Positions 17,551-25,230 of a stretch of DNA of 28,463 bases are shown in pieces. The position numbers were made by a program, and so were the translations under genes. Below the pieces are notes generated by a model. That model worked only from the letters and a program-made list of their open reading frames with translations, was not told where the DNA came from and did not search any database. Numbering within the stretch: position 1 is the first letter of the stretch; every line of letters begins with the position of its first letter. The stretch is from Pseudomonadota bacterium (GTDB lineage: Bacteria; Pseudomonadota; Gammaproteobacteria; Steroidobacterales; Woeseiaceae). The DNA is taken from the NCBI GenBank assembly GCA_022360335.1, contig JAKSCZ010000474.1:1-28463 (forward strand). Direction: 5' to 3'.

Positions 17551-18237
17551 ATGACTGCAGATCTATCCGTCGTCGGACTGTTGATGGGGGCGAGCCTGCC
17601 CGTGCAGATCGTCATGTTGCTGCTGATCGCGGCCTCGGTCGTATCGTGGAGCATCATTTTCACGAAACGGCGACTGATCCGGCGCAGCAAGGATGCGTCC
17701 GACGAATTCGAAGCGGCGTTCTGGTCGGGCGGCGACCTGAGCACGCTCTACCGGAGCGCCACGCGCGCCAAAGGCGGCAGCATCGGCATGGCGAGCATCT
17801 TCGAGTCCGGCTTTCGCGAGTTCAACCGTGCGCTGGCGGCCGGCGGCGGCTCGCCGGAGAAGGTCATCGAGGAGTGCCAGCGCGGCATGCGCGTCGCGCA
17901 GATGCGGGAAGTCGATCGTCTCGAGCAGAATCTCGCGACGCTCGCGACGATCGGCTCGACGAGTCCCTACGTCGGGCTGTTCGGCACCGTCTGGGGCATC
18001 ATGGTCGCGTTCATGCAGATCGGCAGCGCGCAGACCGCGACGCTGGCCGTCGTCGCGCCGCCGATCGCCGAGGCCCTGATCGCGACGGCCATGGGCCTGT
18101 TCGCGGCGATCCCGGCCGTCATCGCCTACAACCGGTATGCGGACAAGGTCGTGCGTCTCGAGTACCGCTACGACGGCTTCATGGAAGAGTTTTCGAGCAT
18201 CCTGCAGCGCCACGCCCGCACCAGGCAGGGAGACTGA
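17551..18237 (+). CDS. tolQ: Tol-Pal proton-channel subunit TolQ
   Basis: The 228-residue inner-membrane protein has three transmembrane segments, at about 14-36, 133-155 and 168-192. The conserved core TIGSTSPYVGLFGTVWGIM and ATLAVVAPPIAEALIATAMG ending in LFAAIPAVIAYNR match TolQ/ExbB proteins. With TolR it forms the stator channel that uses the proton gradient to energise TolA during outer-membrane constriction at division. ATG 17551 is preceded by ACAGG. The stop is separated from the tolR GTG by one base. The residue before IAEAL is Pro171, where E. coli has Gly; Pro also occurs in relatives as I recall. Confidence 0.96.
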   Translation: MTADLSVVGLLMGASLPVQIVMLLLIAASVVSWSIIFTKRRLIRRSKDASDEFEAAFWSGGDLSTLYRSATRAKGGSIGMASIFESGFREFNRALAAGGGSPEKVIEECQRGMRVAQMREVDRLEQNLATLATIGSTSPYVGLFGTVWGIMVAFMQIGSAQTATLAVVAPPIAEALIATAMGLFAAIPAVIAYNRYADKVVRLEYRYDGFMEEFSSILQRHARTRQGD

Positions 18238-18238
18238 C

Positions 18239-18682
18239 GTGCCGGCGCCCCTGCAGAAACGCAAGCTCATGGGCGAGATCAACGTCGTGCCGTACATCGA
18301 CGTCATGCTCGTCCTGCTCGTGATATTCATGGTGACCGCGCCGCTTCTCACCCAGGGCATCGAAGTCGATCTGCCGAGGGCGAACGCCGAACCGATAGAG
18401 ACACCGCCCGATCACGATCCGCTGGTGCTCAGCGTCGATGCCGAGGGCAATCTCTACATCAATGCCGGCGACAACGAGGACCGGCCGCAGACCGGCGATG
18501 AAATCCTGCGCCGCGTGAGAATCGTTCTCGGGACGAAGCCTGAGACGCCCCTGTTCGTCAAGGCGGACCGCGCCGTGCCGTACGGCAACGTCGTCGGCGC
18601 GATGGTGCTCCTGCAACGCGCCGGCGCCGAGAACATCGGTTTCGTTACCGATCCGCTGGACTCCTACCCGATCCCGGAGTAG
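18239..18682 (+). CDS. tolR: Tol-Pal proton-channel subunit TolR
   Basis: The 147-residue ExbD/TolR-family protein starts at GTG 18239, just after the tolQ stop. A short cytoplasmic N-terminus (PAPLQKRKLMGEINVVPY) leads to one transmembrane helix, IDVMLVLLVIFMVTAPLL, whose Asp is the proton-carrying residue. The periplasmic domain ends with ADRAVPYGNVVGAMVLLQRA and GFVTDP, typical of TolR. It works with TolQ to drive TolA. The stop lies 8 bases before the tolA start. Confidence 0.96.
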   Translation: MPAPLQKRKLMGEINVVPYIDVMLVLLVIFMVTAPLLTQGIEVDLPRANAEPIETPPDHDPLVLSVDAEGNLYINAGDNEDRPQTGDEILRRVRIVLGTKPETPLFVKADRAVPYGNVVGAMVLLQRAGAENIGFVTDPLDSYPIPE

Positions 18683-18690
18683 TCCGCCGC

Positions 18691-19518
18691 GTGAGCCGCG
18701 CCAATCGAAATATCGGGCCGGTCGGACTGTCGGTTCTGCTGCACGTGGTGATTTTTTCGTCGATGATCGTCGGCTTCGATTACGCGCGCCCGACGCAGTT
18801 CACGCCGCTCGCCGTCAAAGCGACGCTCGTCCGGGAGGTCCCCGAGCAGGCGCCCCCGCCGCCGGCGGTCGAACCGGAAAGCGAGCCTGAGCCCGCGATC
18901 GAGGAACCGGAGCCCGAGCCCGACGACGGCGAAGAACTCAGGCGCCGGGCCGAGGAGGAGAAGCGGCGCCGGGACGCCCTGCTCGAGCAACAACGGCTCG
19001 AAGAACTCGAGCGCAAGGCGCGGGAAGAGCGCGAGCGCAGGGAGCGGGAAGCGGCCGAGCGGAAGAAGCGCGAAGAGCAGGAAAAGGAACGGCAGCGGCA
19101 AGAGGCCGAGCGCCGGCGGCTCGAAGACATCGAGCGCCAGCGCCGGGAGAACGAGCGGCTGCGCCGCGAGCTCGAAGCCGAGCAGCGGCAGGCGGAGCTC
19201 GAGGCGGACGAGCGGCGCTTCGCTGCGCGCAATTCCGCGGAGATGGCCGCCTACCAGTTCGCGATCGCCCAGCAGGTCCGCCGCAGCTGGGCCGTTCCCG
19301 CCAGCGCGGGGCCCGAGACCCGGTGCACGGTGCGGGTCACGCAACTCCCGGGCGGCGAGGTGGTCGGAGTGAACATCATCGGCTGCAACGGGGACGAGGC
19401 CGTCAGGCGCTCGGTCGAGGCTGCGATCCGGCGCGCGTCGCCGTTGCCGGAGCCGTCGGACCCGAATCTGTTCGACCGCAATTTGACGTTAAACTTGACG
19501 CTGGAACGCGAAAACTGA
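18691..19518 (+). CDS. tolA: Cell-envelope integrity protein TolA
   Basis: The 275-residue protein starts at GTG 18691. It has a single N-terminal membrane anchor (about 9-29, containing the SxxxH-like SVLLH for TolQR contact) and a Pro/Glu-rich stretch (about 51-78). A long, almost uninterrupted coiled-coil of Glu/Arg/Lys/Ala follows (about 80-180). The C-terminal domain (about 182-275) contains RSWAVPASAG, with Cys212 and Cys232 positioned for the conserved disulphide, and ends in LTLNLTLE. TolA spans the periplasm and links the TolQR motor to TolB and Pal. The coiled coil makes the region highly charged and repetitive at DNA level, which explains long open frames on other strands. tolB follows after 16 bases. 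Confidence 0.95.
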   Translation: MSRANRNIGPVGLSVLLHVVIFSSMIVGFDYARPTQFTPLAVKATLVREVPEQAPPPPAVEPESEPEPAIEEPEPEPDDGEELRRRAEEEKRRRDALLEQQRLEELERKAREERERREREAAERKKREEQEKERQRQEAERRRLEDIERQRRENERLRRELEAEQRQAELEADERRFAARNSAEMAAYQFAIAQQVRRSWAVPASAGPETRCTVRVTQLPGGEVVGVNIIGCNGDEAVRRSVEAAIRRASPLPEPSDPNLFDRNLTLNLTLEREN

Positions 19519-19534
19519 TGCAACAGGGGAAACC

Positions 19535-20839
19535 GTGCTGAAACAACTGCGAATTCTGGTGCTGGCGGGGCTGTTCGGCTGGACGGCTGCGGCGGCCGAC
19601 CTGGTCATCGACGTACAGGGTGTTGCGCAACCGACGCCGGTCGCGATCGTGCCGTTCGGCTGGGAGGGACGGTCTGCCGGGATGCCGCTCGACGTGGCGC
19701 GCGTCGTTACCGACGACCTGCGCCGCAGCGGTCGATTCGACCCGATCGGCGAAGACCAGATGCTGCAGAAGCCGACGGACGGCGCCGACGTGGATTTCCA
19801 GGACTGGAGCTTCGTCGGGGTCGAGGCCGTCGTGGTCGGCAAGGTGATCCAGGCCGGCGACGACGTTTACGAATTGCGTTTCCAGCTGTTCGACGTTTTC
19901 GGTCAGCGCCAGCTCGTGGGCTACCGCATGCCGCGCGTGACGCGCGCGACGATGCGCGGCGCGGCGCACCGGGCCGCGGACATGATCTACGAGAAACTGA
20001 CGGGCATCAAAGGCGTGTTCGGGACCCGCGTGGCCTACGTGAGTGCGAAACGGCAGGGCGGCGGGCAGCGCTACTCGCTGATCGTCTCCGACCAGGACGG
20101 TTACAACGAGCACACGATCATGGAGAGCGGCGACCCGATCATGTCGCCGGCCTGGTCGCCCGACAGCCGCCAGCTGGCCTACGTCTCCTTCGAAGGCGAC
20201 CAGTCGTCGATCTGGGTGCAGACGCTGCGCACGGGCAATCGTTTCAAGGTGTCGTCGAAGCCGGGCATCAACGGCGCCCCCTCGTTCTCTCCGGACGGCC
20301 GCAAGCTCGCGATTACACTGGGCGGCGTGGACGGCAACCCGGACGTCTACGTGCTCGACATCAACTCGCGGCGGACTACCCGGCTGACGACCCACCGGGC
20401 GATCGATACGGAGGGTTCCTGGTCGCCGGACGGGCGTTATGTCTACTTCACCTCGGACCGCAGCGGCGGCCCGCAGATCTACCGGGTCGCCGCGACGGGC
20501 GGTTCGCCCGAGCGCGTGACCTTCGAGGGGAGTTATAATGCGCGACCTCGCCTGTCTCCGGACGGCAACAAGCTGGCGATGGTGCACAACGACCGGGGCA
20601 ACTACCGTATCGCGGTCATGGATCTCGAGCGCAGGGACCTGCTCGTGCTGTCGACGGGGAACCAGGACGAGAGCCCGAGTTTCGCGCCGAACAGCGATAT
20701 CCTGATCTACGCGACGCGGCGCGGCGGGAACGGCGTGCTCGAGTCGGTATCGGCGGACGGACTGATCCGGCAGAAACTGACCTCGAGGGCGGGGGGGGAC
20801 GTCCGCGAGCCGGTCTGGTCGCCGTTCCCGCGGTTTTAG
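19535..20839 (+). CDS. tolB: Periplasmic beta-propeller protein TolB
   Basis: The 434-residue protein begins at GTG 19535 behind GGGGAAA. Residues 1-21 are a cleavable signal peptide (cut after AAAA, before DLVIDV). An N-terminal domain (about 22-165, VAIVPFGWEG, DDLRRSGRFDPI) precedes a six-bladed beta-propeller with repeated SPDG/SPDS blade motifs: SPAWSPDSRQLAYVS, APSFSPDGRKLAIT, GSWSPDGRYVYFTSD, RPRLSPDGNKLAMV and SPSFAPNSDILIYA. TolB binds Pal and TolA in the periplasm. It ends at TAG 20837-20839, directly before a REP cluster that separates it from pal. Confidence 0.97.
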   Translation: MLKQLRILVLAGLFGWTAAAADLVIDVQGVAQPTPVAIVPFGWEGRSAGMPLDVARVVTDDLRRSGRFDPIGEDQMLQKPTDGADVDFQDWSFVGVEAVVVGKVIQAGDDVYELRFQLFDVFGQRQLVGYRMPRVTRATMRGAAHRAADMIYEKLTGIKGVFGTRVAYVSAKRQGGGQRYSLIVSDQDGYNEHTIMESGDPIMSPAWSPDSRQLAYVSFEGDQSSIWVQTLRTGNRFKVSSKPGINGAPSFSPDGRKLAITLGGVDGNPDVYVLDINSRRTTRLTTHRAIDTEGSWSPDGRYVYFTSDRSGGPQIYRVAATGGSPERVTFEGSYNARPRLSPDGNKLAMVHNDRGNYRIAVMDLERRDLLVLSTGNQDESPSFAPNSDILIYATRRGGNGVLESVSADGLIRQKLTSRAGGDVREPVWSPFPRF

Positions 20840-20841
20840 GC

Positions 20842-20940
20842 GTAGGAGCGGGCTGTAGGAGCGGCTTTAGCCGCGAACAGGAAACAGGAACGGCGTAGGA
20901 GCGGCTTCAGCCGCAAATTCGGGCCTGAAGGCCCTCCTAC
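20842..20940. repeat. REP-type palindromic element cluster between tolB and pal
   Basis: Three copies of a GTAGGAGCGG-type repeat lie here. The first is a partial copy at 20842-20854. The second is GTAGGAGCGGCTTTAGCCGC at 20855-20874, followed by GAA. The third is a complete bipartite unit at 20895-20940. That unit has two small hairpins (GCGGCTTCAGCCGC and GGGCCTGAAGGCCC) bracketed by GTAGGA on the left and TCCTAC on the right. The pattern is what I recall of REP sequences abundant in Pseudomonas, Xanthomonas and related genomes, which are spread by RAYT transposases. Placed inside the tol-pal operon, it could stabilise the upstream mRNA or reduce read-through into pal. Confidence 0.93.
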
Positions 20941-20970
20941 TTGGATTTTCAAGGAACAAAGGCCAAACAG

Positions 20971-21495
20971 ATGTCTGATTTCAAACTGATTGCACTGGCG
21001 GTTATCGCGGTCCTGCTGGCGGGGTGTGCGCGGGACACGATTCCGGATCCGGAACCGACGGACACGACCTACGGCGGCGACGCCGGGGCGTCGACGAGCG
21101 GCATGGACGGCGACGACCCCTACGGCGGCGAACGCTACGGCGAGGACGACCCGTCCGCCGGCGAACTCGCCATGGTCATCCACTTCGAATTCGATTCGTC
21201 GGAAGTGCGCCCGCAGGACCAGGACGTCGTCGTGCGTCACGCGATGCAGCTCGGCGAGAACCCGGGCATGCGGGTTCGTCTCGAGGGTCATGCGGACGAG
21301 CGCGGCTCGCGGGAATACAATATCGGCCTCGGCGAACGGCGTGCGCAAGCCGTGCGCCGGATGCTCATGATCCAGGGCGTATCCGCGAGCCAGGTATCGA
21401 CGGTCAGCTTCGGCGAAGAACGTCCCGTCGCGTTCGGCAGTTCGGAAGGCGACTACGCACAGAACCGCCGCGTCGAGTTCAAGTACCCGAATTGA
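20971..21495 (+). CDS. pal: Peptidoglycan-associated lipoprotein Pal
   Basis: From ATG 20971 the protein has 174 residues, close to E. coli Pal (173). The signal peptide ends in the lipobox LAGC (Cys20), so it is anchored in the outer membrane. An acidic Gly/Asp/Tyr-rich linker (about 25-68) precedes the OmpA-like peptidoglycan-binding domain (about 70-174): VIHFEFDSSEVRPQDQDVV, LEGHADERGSREYNIGLGER and RAQAVRRML. It ends in ENRR-like AQNRRVEFKYPN. The diaminopimelate-binding Asp and Arg of the NIGLGERRA region are present. AAGGAACAAAGG upstream supports this start. cpoB begins 3 bases after the stop. Confidence 0.97.
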   Translation: MSDFKLIALAVIAVLLAGCARDTIPDPEPTDTTYGGDAGASTSGMDGDDPYGGERYGEDDPSAGELAMVIHFEFDSSEVRPQDQDVVVRHAMQLGENPGMRVRLEGHADERGSREYNIGLGERRAQAVRRMLMIQGVSASQVSTVSFGEERPVAFGSSEGDYAQNRRVEFKYPN

Positions 21496-21498
21496 TCG

Positions 21499-22278
21499 AT
21501 GTCGGCGCTTAACCGGAATCTGCTGATTGCGCTGGCGCCGGCGATCGGCCTGAGCGCTTGTGCGCTGCTGCCGCCGCAGGGCGACGATCCGGTGCTCGTC
21601 AAGCTCAGTGAGCTCGAGCGGCGCATAGCCGCCGTCGAGCGTGTCGTGCAGAACCAGAGCCTCGTCAACCTGACGCAGCAGGTCGGCGCGATGGAGCGCC
21701 GCGGCGACGAGCTGCAGGGGCGCATGGAAGAGCTGGAGCACGGCTCCGGGACGACGGCGGAGCGGCAGCGGCGGCTCTATGCGGACCTCGATGCCCGGAT
21801 CCAGGAGCTCGAGACGTCGATCCAGGCCCGCGGCGCGCCCAACGTTCTCGACGGCGGCACGCTCGCACCGGGGCAACTCCCGGTCCCGGGCGGTTCCGAC
21901 CGCGACAACTACCAGGCGGCGTTCGAGCTGCTCAAGGAGCAGCGGTACGAGCCGGCCGGCATGGCTTTCCAGCAGTTTCTCGTCACGTTTCCCGACAGCG
22001 AGCTGGCCGACAATGCGCAGTACTGGCTGGCGGAGTCACACTACGTCACGCAGATGTTCGACCAGGCGCTCGAGGAGTTCGCCGTCGTCATCAGCAAGTT
22101 CCCGCGCTCGCGCAAGGTGCCCGACGCCCTGCTCAAGATGGGCTACTGCAGCTACGAACTGAAACGATGGGACGATGCGCGCGCATCGTTGCGGCGCGTG
22201 CAGACCGGGTATCCCGAGACGACTGCCGCGCGGCTGGCGGGCCAGCGCCTCCGGCGCATGGAGGAGGAGGGCGTCTAG
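21499..22278 (+). CDS. cpoB: Cell division coordinator CpoB (YbgF), with lipobox-like signal
   Basis: The 259-residue protein has an N-terminal signal sequence ending LSAC (Cys21), which reads as a lipobox. A coiled-coil trimerisation region follows (about 32-110, LERRIAAVERVVQNQ... MERRGDELQGRMEELE), then a low-complexity linker. C-terminal TPR repeats (about 135-255) contain YQAAFELLKEQRYEPAGMAF, ADNAQYWLAESHYV and KVPDALLKMGYCSYELKRW. CpoB links Tol-Pal to peptidoglycan synthesis (PBP1B/LpoB) at the division site. In E. coli the mature protein is soluble and periplasmic, so the lipobox is notable. It is the last gene of the tol-pal run; queE or queC, which often follow in other genomes, do not follow here. 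Confidence 0.93.
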   Translation: MSALNRNLLIALAPAIGLSACALLPPQGDDPVLVKLSELERRIAAVERVVQNQSLVNLTQQVGAMERRGDELQGRMEELEHGSGTTAERQRRLYADLDARIQELETSIQARGAPNVLDGGTLAPGQLPVPGGSDRDNYQAAFELLKEQRYEPAGMAFQQFLVTFPDSELADNAQYWLAESHYVTQMFDQALEEFAVVISKFPRSRKVPDALLKMGYCSYELKRWDDARASLRRVQTGYPETTAARLAGQRLRRMEEEGV

Positions 22279-22408
22279 GGCAGGACAGCCCCGTGCCGCG
22301 ACAAAATCGCGCCAGCGGTTTTGGACAACGCCTTGCGCGTTGGCCCGCAGGGCTGAGCGCCGCAGGCGCGAATCGACCACAGGGATGTGCGGCAGCGGCC
22401 CGGGGCGC

Positions 22409-22436
22409 TTGTCATACTCGACTATTCGGGTATGAT
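22409..22436 (+). promoter_or_regulatory. Sigma-70 promoter of tRNA-Lys with GC-rich discriminator
   Basis: A -35 box TTGTCA (22409-22414) and a -10 box TATGAT (22431-22436), each matching five of six consensus bases, are separated by 16 bases. The bases after the -10 (GCGCCGGC) form a GC-rich discriminator, the feature associated with stringent, ppGpp-inhibited stable-RNA promoters. The predicted start is about 10 bases before the tRNA. Confidence 0.8.
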
Positions 22437-22453
22437 GCGCCGGCTTTCCCGTT

Positions 22454-22529
22454 GGGGGTATAGCTCAGTCGGTAGAGCATCGGCCTTTTAAGCCGCTGGT
22501 CCTAGGTTCGAATCCTAGTGCCCCCACCA
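22454..22529 (+). tRNA. tRNA-Lys (anticodon TTT)
   Basis: A complete cloverleaf can be drawn. The acceptor is GGGGGTA (22454-22460) with TGCCCCC (22519-22525). The D arm is GCTC/GAGC. The anticodon loop is CTTTTAA with anticodon TTT at 22487-22489. The T arm is CTAGG/CCTAG with loop TTCGAAT, and CCA is encoded at 22527-22529. One flaw is visible: position 27 (T, 22480) opposes position 43 (C, 22496), so the outermost anticodon-stem pair is a mismatch, while the other four pairs are good. A run of six T residues follows at 22531-22536, with no separate hairpin. The gene stands between the tol-pal run and the threonine operon with its own promoter. Confidence 0.97.
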
Positions 22530-22710
22530 CTTTTTTGCGCGTGAGTCTGCCCGAGCCGGCCCGTTTGCGCGCCGGGAATCGGCCGCGGCCCGGAAACCCT
22601 CACATCGAAAAAGGCCGTCCGACTGCATCATCTGCCGCCCGCAACTTGCATACTCCAATCCGTATAGGTTTCAGGTAAAACCGGAGACGTAAACGGAAAG
22701 TGTCGCTATC

Positions 22711-24450
22711 ATGCACGCTTTTCGCTCGGGGCAGAGCAGGACATTGGCGGAAAACAGCTGGAAAATTCACAAGTTCGGCGGCAGCAGCCTCGCCGATGCG
22801 GCCTGCTTCCGTCGTGTTGCGGGCATCGTCACGGACATGCCCGGGAATCGCCTCGGCGTGGTCGTTTCGGCCATGGGCGGGATGACCGATGCGCTGATCC
22901 GCCTCGCGATTCTCGCCGAGCGCGGCGACGAGAGTTACGAGGCCGGACTGGTGGCCATCGGCGATCGTTATGCCGCGACGGCGCGCGATCTGCTGACGGG
23001 CGCCGACCTCGTGTCCGTGCTCGACGCCTGGAGCGCCGACGCGGAGGACATCCGGGACGTCCTGAAGGCGATTGCGCTGGTCAAATCCGCGCCGCAGCGC
23101 AGCCGCGACGTCGTCGCCGGTTACGGTGAACTCTGGTCGGCGCGCCTGCTGGCGGCCCGTCTCGCGCGGCAAGCGCCGGATAAGGGCGGCACGTGGGTCG
23201 ATGCGCGACGCGTCGTGACCGTCCGCGAGACGGAACTCGGCCCGTCGGTCCTCTGGGAGGCGTCGCAGGCGAAGTTCGACGTCGAGGTGCCGGCCGACTT
23301 CGAGGGTATCGCCGTTATCACCGGTTTCGTTGCGACGGACGAGGAGGGCCTGCCGACGACCCTCGGGCGCAACGGCAGCGACTTCTCCGCCGCGATCTTC
23401 GCCGCGTTGAGCAATGCCGACGAACTCAGTATCTGGACGGACGTCGACGGCGTCATGAGCGCCGATCCGAATCGCGTTCCCGAGGCCCAGGTCATCGACC
23501 GGCTCACCTACAGCGAGGCCATGGAACGCGCGTATTTCGGCGCCAAGGTCATCCACCCGCAGACGCTGGGTCCGGTTGTCGACCGGGGGGTGCCGGTCCG
23601 GATTCGTAACAGCCACAAGCCGTCGGCGCCGGGCAGCCGCATCGGTCCCGACGGGGAGCTGGTCGACAACATCAAGGGCATCACGGCGATCGGCGGCATG
23701 GCGCTCGTCAACCTCGAAGGGGCCGGTATGATCGGCGTTCCCGGTACCGCCGACCGTCTGTTCCGGGCGCTCAGGGACGCCGGCGTGTCGGTCACGCTCA
23801 TCTCGCAAGCGAGTTCCGAGCACTCGATCTGTATCGCCGTACCCCGCGACCTGGCGGAGCGGGCCCGCACGGTCGTCACCGATGCGTTCGCCGACGAACT
23901 GGAGAGCGGCCAGATCCAGAGTGTCGACGTGACCGACGATCAAAGCGTCGTCGCGGTCGTCGGCGACGGCATGGCCGGCACACCCGGCATCGCGGCGCGC
24001 TTTTTCGGCACGCTGGGACGCGCCGGCATCAACGTCCGTGCGATCGCCCAGGGTTCGTCGGAGCGCAACATCTCGGCCGTCGTCGACGCCGGTGAGGCGA
24101 CGAAGGCGCTGCGCGCGGCGCATTCCGGGTTCTATCTCTCACACAAGACGATCTCGATCGGCGTGATCGGGCCCGGGACCGTCGGGGCCACGCTGCTGTC
24201 GCAGCTGCAACGGCAGTACGGCCAGCTTGCGGAGCAATTCAATCTGGATCTCAGGGTGCGCGCGATCGCGCGGTCCCGGAGCATGCTGCTCGGCGACCGG
24301 GCGATCGACCTGACGTCGTGGCGGGAGGACTTCGCCGGCGATGCGGTCGACACCGATCTGGACGCCTTCGAGGCGCACGTCGACGCGGATCATCTTCCGC
24401 ACGCCGTGATCATCGACTGCACGGCGAGCGAGCGCATCGCGTCGAAATAG
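22711..24450 (+). CDS. thrA: Aspartokinase/homoserine dehydrogenase ThrA, N-terminal part ending at an internal amber codon
   Basis: The reading frame encodes 579 residues before TAG at 24448-24450. KFGGSS (21-26) opens the aspartokinase catalytic domain, followed by GNRLGVVVSAMGGMTDALI and TLGRNGSDFSAAIFAAL. Two ACT regulatory modules follow (about 315-470, MIGVPGTADRLFRALRDAGV and GTPGIAARFFGTLGRAGIN). The NAD-binding start of homoserine dehydrogenase is GVIGPGTVG (484-492). ThrA makes aspartyl phosphate and later homoserine, usually under threonine feedback. In E. coli ThrA the chain continues ADQYADFL at the point where this one reads ASK-stop-ADWL, so the stop replaces a Tyr codon. As it stands the product would keep kinase activity but lack the homoserine dehydrogenase catalytic domain. 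No thrL-like Thr-rich leader peptide is visible upstream. Confidence 0.93.
   Translation: MHAFRSGQSRTLAENSWKIHKFGGSSLADAACFRRVAGIVTDMPGNRLGVVVSAMGGMTDALIRLAILAERGDESYEAGLVAIGDRYAATARDLLTGADLVSVLDAWSADAEDIRDVLKAIALVKSAPQRSRDVVAGYGELWSARLLAARLARQAPDKGGTWVDARRVVTVRETELGPSVLWEASQAKFDVEVPADFEGIAVITGFVATDEEGLPTTLGRNGSDFSAAIFAALSNADELSIWTDVDGVMSADPNRVPEAQVIDRLTYSEAMERAYFGAKVIHPQTLGPVVDRGVPVRIRNSHKPSAPGSRIGPDGELVDNIKGITAIGGMALVNLEGAGMIGVPGTADRLFRALRDAGVSVTLISQASSEHSICIAVPRDLAERARTVVTDAFADELESGQIQSVDVTDDQSVVAVVGDGMAGTPGIAARFFGTLGRAGINVRAIAQGSSERNISAVVDAGEATKALRAAHSGFYLSHKTISIGVIGPGTVGATLLSQLQRQYGQLAEQFNLDLRVRAIARSRSMLLGDRAIDLTSWREDFAGDAVDTDLDAFEAHVDADHLPHAVIIDCTASERIASK
24448..24450 (+). other. thrA: In-frame amber stop inside thrA
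   Basis: Codon 580 of the thrA frame is TAG in the context AAA TAG GCG. The frame continues open for 259 more sense codons with full ThrA conservation. TAG is an ordinary stop elsewhere in the window (ybgC, tolR, tolB, cpoB, the NERD gene and the symporter), so a reassigned amber code is unlikely. One base change from TAC or TAT would restore the expected Tyr. Confidence 0.95.
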
Positions 24451-25230
24451 GCGGACTGGCTAGCGCGCGGCATTCACGTCATCACGCCGAACAAGAAAGC
24501 GTTCAGCGGCGACTATGCGTCGTACCGGGCGCTGCAGGCGGCGGCCGACGAAGGCAGTTCACACTACTTCTACGAGACGACCGTCGGCGCCGCGCTGCCG
24601 ATCATCAGTACGCTTTGCGACCTCATCTACACGGGTGACGACGTCCGCTCGGTGCGCGGGATCTTCTCGGGGACGCTGGCCTACCTGTTCAACGTCTACG
24701 ACGGCACGAAGCCGTTCTCCGAAATCGTCCGCGCTGCAAAGGAAAGCGGCTACACGGAACCCGATCCGCGCGACGATCTGTCGGGCATGGACGTTGCACG
24801 CAAGCTGACGATCCTCGCCCGCGAACTCGGCCTCGACATCGGGATCGGCGACTTCCCGGTTCGCAGCCTGGTTCCGGACGAGCTGCAGGACTGCCCGGTC
24901 GACGAATTCCTCGAGCGGCTGCCCGGCTTCGACGAGGACGTCGACGAGTTCTACCGGAAAGCGGCCGCCGACGGCAAGCAGCTGCGCTACGTCGCGACCC
25001 TGGATGCGGGAGGGAACGCGTCGGTCGGCCTCGAAGCCGTGGGCGACGATCACCCGTTCTGCAATATCAACCTGACCGACAACATCGTGCAGTTCGAGTC
25101 GGCGCGGTACTCCGAAAACCCGCTGGTCATCCAGGGCCCGGGCGCGGGACCCGACGTGACGGCGGGCGGCATCTTCTCCGATCTGCTGCGGCTCGCGAAC
25201 TACCTGAGCAAGGGACTCGGCTATGTCTGA
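24451..25230 (+). pseudogene. thrA: Homoserine dehydrogenase C-terminal part of ThrA, cut off by the amber codon
   Basis: This in-frame continuation encodes 259 residues and aligns end to end with the ThrA homoserine dehydrogenase catalytic domain. It begins ADWLARGIHVITPNKKA (substrate-site Lys region) and continues with ETTVGAALPIISTL, GIFSGTLAYLFNVYDG, GYTEPDPRDDLSGMDVARKL and GPGAGPDVTAGGIFSDLLR. No further stop, frameshift or loss of conserved residues is visible, so any inactivation is very recent. The first plausible restart is GTG at 24652, which would drop the PNKK region and probably give no active enzyme. The end overlaps thrB by 8 bases. If the amber is real and not read through, homoserine must come from another homoserine dehydrogenase. 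Confidence 0.85.

Noticed and set aside
18061..18063. TolQ has Pro171 where E. coli TolQ has Gly (APPIAEAL versus APGIAEAL).
   Set aside because: Pro at this place also occurs, as I recall, in related TolQ/ExbB proteins, so it is not good evidence of damage.
22537..22710. Possible thrL-like attenuator ahead of thrA.
   Set aside because: No short frame rich in Thr or Ile codons and no terminator/antiterminator pair can be seen in this gap.
24448..24450. Pyrrolysine or recoded amber in thrA.
   Set aside because: No pyrrolysine genes or recoding structure are visible, TAG ends several normal genes nearby, and the expected residue is an ordinary Tyr.
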